Source: Pelargonium cotyledonis
Lineage: Eukaryota; Streptophyta; Magnoliopsida; Geraniales; Geraniaceae
Direction: 5' to 3'
Assembly (NCBI GenBank): GCA_036897625.1
Contig: JAYMTA010000143.1
Location: 1 to 37,537, forward strand
Length of the DNA stretch: 37,537 bases
Each line of letters opens with the position of its first letter. The stretch's first letter is position 1. Below the pieces are notes generated by a model, which was not told the origin of the DNA, did no database searches, and saw only the letters and a program-made list of their open reading frames with translations. This document shows positions 9,554 through 20,530 of this stretch, in pieces. A program made the position numbers and the translations under genes.

Positions 9554-12500
9554 ATGGCGTTGTCAGGCATGAGAGGTCTCTCCGTCTTCATCAGCGACAT
9601 TCGCAATTGCCAGAACAAGGACCAGGAGCGCCTCCGCGTCGATAAGGAGCTCGGCAACATCCGTACTCGCTTCAAGCACGAGAAGGTTGGGCATTCTTTT
9701 GTTTGTTTCGCGTTTATGCTGTTATTTGGGGTTGTTTTTGTGATTTGCGAGTTGTGTTGGGATGGAGAGTGTTGTAATTGTTTGGATTTTGATTGTCTGG
9801 TGTTCGGTCGCTAAGAAAATGTTGGAGGAGATGGGGAATTTTGGTTTTAGGTTTTGCTTGAACGTTTTCTAGCTGACAAACTGGAGTTCTGGTTAGTGGA
9901 ATTTTTCACTTGACTCAGTTCAGAAAAGAAATACGTTATTTCCTTTTTATTCTAGGTAGATATAAGCAATGAAATGTTAGGTTTAGTATACAGTTTCTAA
10001 CTTGAGCGGAGTGATTGCTTATGATTCTTTCTTTATGAAATGTTAGGTTTAGTATACAGCTCAGGCATTGATTTGTTTATTTTGCATTTCTGCAATGCTT
10101 TGATTTTGTTTTTGTGGTTTGTTAGTTGTGTTGGGATGGAGAGTATTGGAGAAGATAGGGAATTTTGGTTAGTGGTATCTTGCAGAAAATTTGGAGTTCT
10201 GGGTAGTGGAATTGCCCACTTGGCTCAGTTCAGTCAAGAAATACATTATTTCCTTTTTATTCTAGGTGGATAGAAGAAATGATATGTTAGGTTTAATATA
10301 CAGTATACAGTTTCTAACTTGAGCGGAGTGATTGCATTAGATTAGATTGTTAAAAGTAAGCAAGGTTTTGAAGGATGTAAATCCCTGGAGCAATAATGCA
10401 ATATTAAGTATTCTGATTTCTCTATTTTCACACTTTATAATTAGTTGACAAATAGGATTTTTTAAACTTAGTGCTATATAGGGACTATGACATTTCTATA
10501 CTCGCCTTCTTCCTGGTTGCATCACCTTTGGGCACTTTGATTTCACAATATTGCGCATAACTTTGTTATGTGGAATAACTGTATCACTTTCTTCCTGGTT
10601 GCATCAGCTTCCATATTGCACCTCAGTTCAAAGGAAGTTGTCCCCTGTAAAATAACTGTGTCAATTCCTTTCGCTTTCTCTTTCTCTTTTCTATGAGTTT
10701 GAGTATATCATTCTATTCGGGTAAAACTTCCATATGTTACCTATCTCCTTTGAAATTGTTACGATATTTTTGTGGATTCCTGCGAATTCTCTCATACAAA
10801 ACCTTGTTATATTCTGGAAAATGAGTGGTTGATTACTTATTCATTTTTTATTTGTTATGACAGGGATTATCTCCTTATGAAAAGAAGAAATATGTTTGGA
10901 AAATGCTTTACATTTATATGCTGGGTTATGATGTAGATTTTGGTCACATGGAAGCTGTTTCTTTAATATCTGCACCAAAGTATCCAGAAAAGCAGGTAAT
11001 CTCTTACTTTGCATTCCTATTTCTCCAAGTAGTTACTGATTTCACGTAACTATAGTATTGCTGTATGACTGGTATGTGTTGAGTCAGTGAACATGTTTAC
11101 TTGATAAGAATTCTTATAATTCAATGCATCCACTGCAAGTTTATATAATTGATAGTGCACTAAACTTGAAGGCCCTTTGGGGCTTAAATGATAAATTTGT
11201 CAGCGTAATTTGTGTAATCTCAAACATGATGATTAGGGATTGAAGGAGTAAGGTGAAAAGCCTTTTATCTACATTTTCTTATGCTTCACAGTCAGAAATG
11301 ATGGTGCTATTGAGGTTGAATTGATTTCTAATCTTGCTGTGAACATGTGCAGGTTGGGTACATAGTGACATCATCTTTATTAAATGAGAACCACGATTTT
11401 TTGAGATTAGCAATAAATACTGTGCGGAATGATATTATCGGTCGCAATGAAACTTTCCAATGCCTGGCATTGACTATGGTATGACTACGAATAAACATCT
11501 GATGTGTATACAATCTATTTTAAATATTTATGTAGACGGAACAAAGTGCTAAAGTTTCTGGAAAACCATTCCCGTTTCCTCCTTATTATGCTGTTTCACC
11601 CCTCTTTCCTCTTTTCTATCTCTGATATCATAACATTTCCTGACTTCTATGTTTGGCCCTCTGTTTTTCTGTTATCATCTTCTTAGGTTGGGAATATTGG
11701 TGGAAGAGAGTTTGCTGAATCATTAGCACCTGATGTTCAGAAGTTACTGGTAAGAGACGCCATCAAGTTATGAATATTAATCATTACTAGTAGTAAGTAG
11801 TCCGGTAATCAACTTCATTTGTTTCAGATTTCTAGCAGTTGTCGACCACTTGTGAGGAAAAAGGCTGCATTATGTCTGCTGCGATTGTATAGAAAAAATC
11901 CAGATGTTGTCAATATAGATGGCTGGTACAATGAATGTTACGTTCTTTATAACATTTATTTCAGAATATTAGTCTGCCATGTTCTTATTCACTTCCTTTG
12001 GCTCGTACTCTAGGGCGGACCGAATGGCACAACTTTTAGATGAACGCGATCTCGGTGTTTTGACATCTTCCATGAGCCTTCTTGTTGCTCTAGTATCAAA
12101 TCACCATGATTCATATTGGAGTTGTCTCCCAAAATGTGTGAAAATATTGGAACGGCTTGCTAGGAACCAGGATGTTCCACAAGAATACACTTACTATGGT
12201 ATCCCGTCCCCCTGGCTTCAGGTTAGTGCTGTTTATACCTTTTAACTTCTATTGTAATACATTGCTCATTTTAAACTTTTGATGGATACATTATGTTTAA
12301 ATTCCATGTAAAGGAATGAGTACTTAAAGTATCTATAGAACAGTATCTATAGAATGAGCCTACTTTAATGTTTCAGTGTAATATTTAAATGCACAGTGAT
12401 CTCTGTGGATGTATAAGTTGGGTTATTCAATCAGTTGATTTACTGTAGTTACTTTCAGCAATTAGTAAATTTTTTATGAGTATTTGCCAATGATACTTTG

Positions 12501-15500
12501 GCATGGATTGATATTGTTGCTCAATCATATTTAACAATTTCATGTTGTTGCTTTATGATATTTCGCTAGAACAGGTCAAGACAATGAGGGCTCTTCAGTA
12601 TTTTCCGACCATTGAAGATCCAAATACTAGACGATCATTGTTTGGGGTTTAACTTTTCAAAAAAAAAAAAAAAAAAAAAAACTACATCTTTCTAGTTTCT
12701 ATGATTCTAATGACCCTTAAATTGTTGATTTCAGGTCCTACAACGTATATTAATGGGAACTGATGTTGTGAAAAATGTTAATAAGAACAATGCATCTCAT
12801 GCTGTTCTCTTTGAGGCCCTTGCTCTGGTATGTTGGAACCATATTTTAGTGAGTAGAATCTGATATTTGAAATGAATATAATTTTGTTTATGTATTCATC
12901 AATTCTGCTATGTCGATCGAAACTTAGAATAGTTACTGAAGCAGTCATTGGTTTATTTCTTTATGAAATGGAATGGAGTTCTTTGTGCCGATGCCTCCCT
13001 TCACACATTATATTGACCCATGCATGTTCAACTTCATGCTCAGATACACATAATGCTTTTCCTATTCATATGCATACTTGCAGAGTTTACCCAGCATGTG
13101 ATGGTGTGTCTGCAACCCACTGGGCCTAGATACAATATCAAATAAATGAAAAGAAACATCCTGGGCAGTGAAAGAAGCAAACAAGAGAGCTTTGTAGGTT
13201 ATTTTACTTGGGTACTGGTGGCATGAATAGGCCTCTCATGGAGACCTAGCGTCTACCATTAAAATGGAAGAAAAACACCAGCATACATCGATAACTATAG
13301 TACAAACATCTGTGCATAGAATTACATTCTTGCAGGTTATTCTATCATTTTTCTCTCTCGAAAGAAGTGATTAATGTGTCTGTTTCTGGTTGGTAATTAA
13401 GGATGGCTTTCAGAGTTACGTTGGGTTTTGCATATTGTGTTTGGTGCTATGTTTGATTTCTGTGAATATTTGTATTTATGTTTGTGTATGTATCTATTTA
13501 TATACATAATGTGGTTTATCTGTCGAGAAAATAGAAAAAGAGAAAAGGAAGGTAGCTTCCTGCATTTTGTTGAACATTGAGGTGTTCTGTGTTCATTACT
13601 AAATATGTTTTTATTGGGTTGTGACAGGTCATGCATCTTGATGCTGAGAAAGAAATGATGTCTCAGTGTGTTGCTCTTCTTGGGAGGTTTATTGCTGTGC
13701 GGGAACCAAATATTCGATATCTTGGCTTGGTAACATTGCTGTCTTACCTACTTGAGGGAATTTGTGATCAAAGCACACCTGATAGGAGTTTACTGGTGGA
13801 TTCATTATGTATAAATGCATTTGACATTACATTGCTTGGATGTAGGAAAATATGACTCGCATGTTGATGGTTGCTGATGTTCAAGATATCATAAAAAGAC
13901 ATCAGGCTCAAATCATCACTTCCTTGAAGGATCCTGACATCAGGTTGAGTTAGAGTATTTGGTGAAATATTCAGTCAGACTTGTTATTACTGTTGCTGAT
14001 TTGCAAAATCTGGCTGCTTATTTATGAAATAAGATCTACGTCGGATAGGACTTTCTGTCTTCAAAAGTTAGTCAAAACTATGTCAACACAATATTTGGTG
14101 GTTATGAATAATTTATCCAAATAGGATAAACAGACCTCAGAAACAACAATCCCAACTGGATCTGTTCTTATTACTGTGCTTGTATATTACTCTGGAAATA
14201 CAAAAAAGGGACACCCAATCAGAAGCAGCTAAGTAGAGTATTAATTATTGAAAATAAGAGATAGAGGAAATTGAGTAATTGACCTATTTAAGGCCCATAT
14301 TTTGGTAAATTATGAATGCTCACGGGTGCTATTTTGAATGTACGCATTCTTTGGCGCTAGTGCTTCAGACTTGCAAATGCTATCAAATTCTTCAGAGTTA
14401 TTTACTGCATACTGACATCATTTCTCACCCCATTCTTCCCTCAACAGCATTCGCAGGCGTGCTCTTGATTTGCTCTACGGTATGTGTGATGTATCAAATG
14501 CAAAAGACATAGTTGAAGAGTTGTTGCAGGTAGTAAGCTGTTGCATGTGGATTAGTTTATCTTCGTATTTAAGACAATCTCATTGAATTAATAGGGCTCG
14601 TGTCTAAAATGAGAGTACCTGACTTTATTTTTCTTTTTCAGTATCTTAGCACAGCAGACTTTGCAATGCGTGAGGAATTGTCACTTAAAGCAGCTATTCT
14701 TGCTGAAAAGTTTGCCCCTGACCTATCATGGTAATGGCCTTTGATGATAAAAGTTGAAAATTTTCTGTTGTTTATGAGTAGGTTATCAAGATGTGTGACA
14801 ATAGGCTTTCCATTGGAAGTTTGAGTGATCTTTTCTTTTGTTCAAACGGCAAGCTTGTACATGACTTGTACTGTTTATGATATCATGGCTTTGCATTGCT
14901 GTGCAGGTATGTAGATGTGATCCTTCAGTTGATCGACAAGGCAGGAGATTTTGTAAGCGATGACATATGGTTTCGTGTGGTGCAGTTCGTAACAAACAAT
15001 GAAGACCTACAGGTGATCAAGATTTTGTAGCATACGCTTAAAGCATATTGCATTGAGTAAAGATTTTCATGGGGATTATTTTATTGAAAATTCGTCTTTA
15101 ACCAGCCTTATGCAGCAGCAAAAGCCAGAGAGTATCTTGACAAGCCAGCTATACATGAAACAATGGTCAAGGTGTGTTGACTTTGATTCACTTGCCATAA
15201 GATTTTTGCATGATAAACATTATAAATGTGTGTGGATGGTTTTTTTCTTAGAGTTTTTGGTCTAGTGGTTACTTTTAGTATTTTTTTCCTGGTTCGTTCT
15301 TTATGTTATACATTGTTAAGTTGTTGACTACATGCTATTAAATATACACCGTGTATTAGGATTATTTAATCTTTTTTGTGGAAGTGTTGTCGGGAGGGAG
15401 TATGAGATTATGATAGTAGTTTCTATTCATTCTCATATATGAATTTTGCATTTTTGTTTTAGGCCTCTTTTCTAGCATATCACTTGCGTATCTTTTAGGT

Positions 15501-18500
15501 TACACAAAATTAGGTGACATTGATTAGGTTCCCTTTTATGTGGGCATTCATCGAATAAATTCAACCATGTTTATCTTTTGTGTTATTAACATATTCAATA
15601 AGTAAATGGCTTTTCAGTAATTTATTATATTAAGTATATTGTGATACTTCCAAAGAATTAAACTTAATCTACAGAAAGGCACTTAGTTTATTTTCAAATT
15701 GTCTATGGAGAACAGGTCAGTGCTTATCTTCTTGGAGAGTACGGCCACCTTTTGGCTAGACGGCCTGGGTGTAGTCCGAGGGAAATATTCAACAAAATAC
15801 ACGAGAAGCTACCCACTGTATCGTAAGAGCATAACCTGCTATTATTTTTACTATTTGTTCTTTCATTTATTTATACCAGGACATGTACTTTGTTTGCAGG
15901 ATGTCTACAATTTCTATTCTTCTATCTACGTATGCTAAGATCTTAATGCACACTCAACCACCTGAGCCAGAACTACAAAATCATATCTGGGCAATATTTA
16001 GCAAGTAAGATTCTCGTTGCACCACTTTTTTTCATTTGGATTGATACTTTTGGGTTTCGGTCTTAATTTTGTTGAGATTACTTTGCATTACGTCAGATAC
16101 GAGAGTTGCATTGATGTCGAGATACAACAACGAGCTGTGGAATATTTTGCATTGAGTAGAAAAGGTGCCGATCTTGTTGATATTTTAGCCGAAATGCCTA
16201 AGTTCCCTGAGCGTGAGGTTTGTCTGCAGCTTTACTTCTATAACTGTGTAGGAATGGTTGGCTGATCATTTTTTTATGGAAGCTAATAACTTTGATACAT
16301 TTTTTCAATGTAGTCTGCATTGATAAAAAAAGCTGAGGACACTGAAATAGATACTGCAGAGCAAAGTGCTATCAAGTTGCGGGCACTGCAGCAGACATCT
16401 AATGCCTTGGTTTTAAGTGACCAGCCCCCATCTAATGGGACTCCACCTGCTGGCCAGCTTGGTCTTGTTAAGGTGCCCATCATGAGCAGCAATGTGGTGA
16501 GTTCATCCCTTTTTAACCCTTTTTTGTATCACTTTTGTGTTAGTTTTGTCTAATCATTGAAAATACTAGAGTTCCAATTATTAGACTCAAAGTGCTATGT
16601 TATGCGTCTGTTGACAGGATAATAACCCAGTGGATCAAGTATTGACCCAGATGAATGGGACCATGAGCAAAGTAGATCCTCAACCTCCTTCAGCAGATCT
16701 CCTCGGAGATCTTCTTAGTCCACTGGCTATTGAAGGCCCCCCTGGAGTCACTTCACAATCCGAGCAAATTACAATTTCAGGACGTGAGGGTATTCCTGAT
16801 GCAGCAGATGCTGCAGCCATTGTACCTGTTGGGGAGCAGGCAAATACTGTTCAGGTACTATCTTTAACCGTATTATTTACGCTACATACATTTTCTTTCC
16901 TTTTAGGTTTTTATGTATCATGCATCCCTTGGGACTAATTGACTAAGTTACATCGAACTGCTAAACAAGTTTTACTATTATGTTTGCAGCCAATAGGAAG
17001 TATCGCTGAAAGATTTCATGCTTTATGCTTGAAGGATAGTGGTGTTCTATATGAGGATCCTTATATTCAGGTTTTGAATTTTTATTTTCTTGATATTACT
17101 TTAACTGTTGTATATTTGAAACTCGATCTTATAGAAGTCTCTCTAAGGCCTGCTTAATTTTATTTCTGAAATGTCATCCAGATTGGTGTTAAAGCAGAGT
17201 GGCGAGGCCATCATGGTCGTCTCGGACTTTTCTTAGGAAACAAAAATACTGCCCCTCTCGTTTCAGTTCAGGCGATAATATTGCCTCCTTCCCACTTTAA
17301 GATGGAACTTTCCTTGGTACCTGAAACTATACCTCCCCGGGCACAGGTAAGTTACTTTTTACGTCTGTAATTGATCTCTGATAATGGGTACTGGGTTTTA
17401 TCTTATGTTTTTGCTTGCGAGTGTTTAGGTACAATGCCCGCTTGAAATTGTGAATCTTCGACCGAGCAGGGACGTAGCAGTTCTTGACTTCTCTTACAAA
17501 TTTGGTACCAACATGGTACTGACATATAATACTCATTTTATGCTTTCCAACTTACAGAAAATTTTGCGTGTTTATAACTGCAGATGACCTTTTCCCCTTT
17601 GTAGGTCAATGCCAAGCTTTGCCTTCCAGCTGTGTTGAGTAAATTTCTTCAGCCTTTAGCAGTGTCTACTGAGGAGTTTTTTCCTCAATGGAGATCGCTT
17701 TCAGGTCCACCGTTAAAGCTTCAAGAAGTGGTACTTATAATTGCTTCATTAACTGTAATGTTTGGGGATCGTTGTGACATCTAATTGTGATAAGAAGTTG
17801 GTCAATTCTGACGTATTTTCATTCTAACTGCACAGGTGAGAGGCGTAAGACCTATGCCTCTCTCAGAAATGGCAAACTTATTCAACAGTCTAAGGTTCAT
17901 GGTTTGTCCGGGGCTTGTAAGTTATTCTTTCTTTGCTTTTGTGCCTCACCACTCCTTTTGGCTGGTTCTTTCAAGTTTATTGATTGATACATTTTCTGTT
18001 CTAGGATCCTAACCCGAACAATTTGGTTGCAAGTACAACATTTTACTCAGAGAGTACTCGAGCTATGCTCTGTTTGGTAAGGAATATTGCTGTCTTCCTC
18101 CTGTCTAGTCTCTATTGTGTTTTTGTTTTTAAGTGGTTTTATCATCCTTGAATCGGCAAGTTTTTTTCGCCGTTTTAAAAATATATTGTAAAGCCAAATC
18201 ACGGAACACTGGCATTTCAAAACACGAAAATTAGCACTTCGGCTGCTGTTCTATGTTCTATATTGAATATGATTTGATTAACTTATATTTTAACAAGTAT
18301 TTTATGGGGAGAAAAATGTTCCACGTCCCAGATTGAAAAAAAAAAATCGTTACGAGGAAGCCTACCCCTAACTTTCCACCATCCAAATAACTAACTGTTG
18401 ACTTGTTCATCAGTTAAGTGGTGGCCGGGCTGCTCAGTGACCCGGCAACAAAAAATAAGAAACAAATTTATTTTGACAACTATTGTTTAGAGTCGATGTG

Positions 18501-18983
18501 TTAATTACCATATGGTAACTGTTTCTTTCAACAATATACAGATTAGAATCGAAACAGATCCAGCAGACAGAACCCAATTGCGCATGACAGTTGCCTCGGG
18601 AGATCCTACGCTCACATTCGAGTACGTGCCAATCTTCTAGCACTTTTATTGTTAAGTAGAGCTAACAATTCTGGTTCTGGTTGAAAAGACCCAAAAGTTA
18701 ATTGGGTCTATTTTATGCAACCCATAGCTGCAAAAATGCGGGTCGGATATCAAACTCGTCTTCGGGTCTAAGTTGCCCATTCTAGTGTTAAGCTTAACAT
18801 TTCACATATATTCATAATCTTCGATCTTGCAGGTTAAAGGAGTTTGTCAAGGAACAGCTAGTTAGTATTCCCACTGCTCCTCCCCGAGGAGCACCAGCAC
18901 CAACTCCTCCAGTAGCTCCTCAACCAACCAGCCCAGTAATAGCATCATCAGATCCCGGGGCAATCCTAGCTGGATTGCTGTGA
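9554..18983 (+). CDS. AP2A: AP-2 complex subunit alpha (alpha-adaptin)
   Basis: Large subunit of the AP-2 clathrin adaptor, acting at the plasma membrane in endocytosis. Exons: 9554-9685, 10864-10995, 11353-11478, 11687-11749, 11828-11925, 12014-12221, 12575-12646, 12735-12827, 13628-13729, 13846-13943, 14448-14529, 14642-14730, 14907-15012, 15106-15171, 15716-15822, 15900-16004, 16097-16217, 16314-16496, 16618-16854, 16990-17070, 17182-17346, 17429-17515, 17605-17730, 17836-17916, 18005-18076, 18542-18621, 18833-18983. Joined in frame they give 1020 aa (Arabidopsis about 1013). Residues 1-600 or so form the HEAT-repeat trunk; [11 protein letters not shown] near residue 47 carries the Lys triplet of the phosphoinositide site. 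Residues about 605-740 are a Pro/Gln/Ser hinge (exons 18-19) and 745-1020 the appendage, ending [10 protein letters not shown]. The start is fixed by an in-frame stop 9 bp upstream. Oddities are a Gly in place of the usual Glu at the exon 7 border and a duplicated intron 1. Confidence 0.97.
9735..10335. repeat. Tandem duplication within AP2A intron 1
   Basis: About 280 bp (from about 9735 to 10019) recurs with an offset near 310 bp at about 10100-10335. Shared words: GTTGTGTTGGGATGGAGAGT, CTCAGTTCAG, TTATTTCCTTTTTATTCTAG and TTTCTAACTTGAGCGGAGTG. The phrase GAAATGTTAGGTTTAGTATA also occurs between the copies, near 10036. No function is evident. Confidence 0.85.
12659..12681. repeat. A23 homopolymer in AP2A intron 7
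   Basis: Twenty-three consecutive A bases start 12 bases after the exon 7 splice donor. The length is probably polymorphic or uncertain in the assembly. Confidence 0.9.
18657..18784. mobile_element. hAT-like MITE with target duplication, 128 bp, in the last AP2A intron
   Basis: The element starts TAGAGCTAACAATT and ends AAGTTGCCCATTCTA, imperfect inverted termini (TAGA...CAA in both). It is flanked by TTGTTAAG (18649-18656) and GTGTTAAG (18785-18792), an 8-bp target duplication with one mismatch, the size made by hAT transposases. The interior has GGGTC and AACCCA words and no coding capacity. It sits between the last two exons and does not disturb the splice sites. Confidence 0.65.
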
Positions 18984-19053
18984 CATGGCAAAGATCATCA
19001 ACGTGTGAAGATTTGTTCATTATACTCTTGTAGACCTGATTTACACAGCCTCA

Positions 19054-19079
19054 CCCGCCCACCCACCACCCACCACCCA
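19054..19079 (-). other. G-quadruplex-capable tract (G-rich on the minus strand)
   Basis: On the plus strand there are five C3 runs separated by 1-4 bases within 26 bp, so the minus strand reads GGG-N4-GGG-N4-GGG-N-GGG-N-GGG. It falls in the likely AP2A 3' UTR, with the G-rich strand as transcription template. Confidence 0.6.
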
Positions 19080-19784
19080 CAACTCATCGGGAAAACAAAA
19101 TTCACAATGCCGGAGCTGGCGCGATTGAGAGTAAGCTACTTTGTGCTTGGATTTTTATTCATATCGATTGATAGGTTTTTAGTGGGGTTGGTTGGGGTCT
19201 GAGAAGATTCTTTATGCACATTGCACAATTTCTTGTGTCTTTTTCCTTCGTCTTTTCTCTTTTTGGGGTGAGGGATTTCATTTTCTTTTTCATCATTTTT
19301 TTTTTCATTTCCAGTTTTCTTACAGAATTGTTTTTTTCTTCTTCTTTTGTAATGTGATTTTTTGACGCCATGTTAGTTATATTTCATGTAGTAGTAGCAC
19401 AGACCAGTTGTAACCAATTAGCAATTTGTTTGTCAATCCATAAATTAGTAGTGAGAACCAGCATTTTTGCTTCAAATAATTTCATTTGCTCAATATTGTC
19501 AATCCACGAACCCAAAAATTTGCTACCTATACCCGAACAAATGTGGCGGTTGTGGGTGCCAATTGTTTCACTTATTCGACATGAGTCGTAATAAACATTA
19601 TGAAATACGAGACAAAATGTTTGAATTTTGAATTTTTTAGTACATAAATAACTAGTCATGTGGTAGCAGACTAACATGTACTCAAGGTTATAATTGTAAA
19701 TTAATTCTAGCATCTAACATCTTGGACAGTGTTGCATCAGACAGTTTACTCCTATAGTGCAAAATGTGTTGGCATGTCTTCATG

Positions 19785-19832
19785 TCAACACGGTCTTTTT
19801 TTTTTTTTTTTGTGGACAAAATCAACACGGTC
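19785..19832. mobile_element. Short poly-T insertion with 11-bp flanking duplication
   Basis: TCAACACGGTC occurs at 19785-19795 and again at 19822-19832. Between them lie 26 bases: T16 followed by GTGGACAAAA. The arrangement fits a very short retroposed insertion on the minus strand, with the T-run as the tail, made by LINE machinery. No source element can be named from 10 non-tail bases. Confidence 0.45.
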
Positions 19833-20530
19833 CATTTAGTTAGTGTTAAGTATGTTCACTCGGCAAACACGATTACTATATATAACAAGCTCGTGTCGGA
19901 CCATGCAAGGCATATTACCAGCACCAGCTAAAAAAGAGATCATTTTGAGACAAACATTCCACACAAGTTCAACTCCGCAAATTACAAATTCATGAAACAA
20001 TATATTATATATTCCATTGCACGAAACCACCTTACTACTGGGCACCAAAAAATGTGCAATCAACGTTAGATTTATACAAAGTGTAAATTAAGCAGATAAG
20101 TACCGCAAAAAATCTAGCACTTACCTTCGAAAAGGCTCACTCAGGAATGAATATTGTGTAGCTTGCTTGTGTTCTCAGTTCTTCAAGCTTTCAAATGAAT
20201 ATTAGGTTGTGTGTTCTCCACGTTCCCAGGAACACAAAAATAACCCAAAAACCTAGCCAACAGTTTTCTAGATTTTATATAGCTACTTTGATCATTACCT
20301 AACAAACCAACCAACGATCCAAATTCTGATTGCATCAGCAAAATGGCCCGCCACATCGAAACAGCAGAACCCGATAAAGCTCTGAAGTATCGACACTGCA
20401 CATACCGGGATGGAGAGCAAAACGTTATGCGATGTTCTCCTATAGTGCACAATCCTGCTTTGCTCACCAATGGGCGGCTTTTCTCCTGGAGAAAATTGAG
20501 GCAAAAAATGCATAGTGAAACCGTACATGA

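Larger units (their letters stand above)
18984..20530. other. Convergent intergenic region between AP2A and the PTM-like gene
   Basis: It holds both 3' UTRs. On the AP2A side there is a C-rich tract (19054-19079) and T-rich DNA; AATAAA at 19590 is one candidate poly(A) signal among several. A poly-T insertion with flanking duplication is at 19785-19832. The last 350 bases or so before 20531 are probably the 3' UTR of the minus-strand gene. No credible ORF is present. Confidence 0.6.

Noticed and set aside
13000-13330. Possible SINE in AP2A intron 8
   Set aside because: Higher GC and words such as GGTGGCATG drew attention, but no A/B boxes, tail or target duplication could be found.
19384-19713. 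109-codon minus-strand open frame between AP2A and the PTM-like gene
   Set aside because: Low-complexity AT-rich DNA with no family signal, lying in the convergent 3' UTR region.
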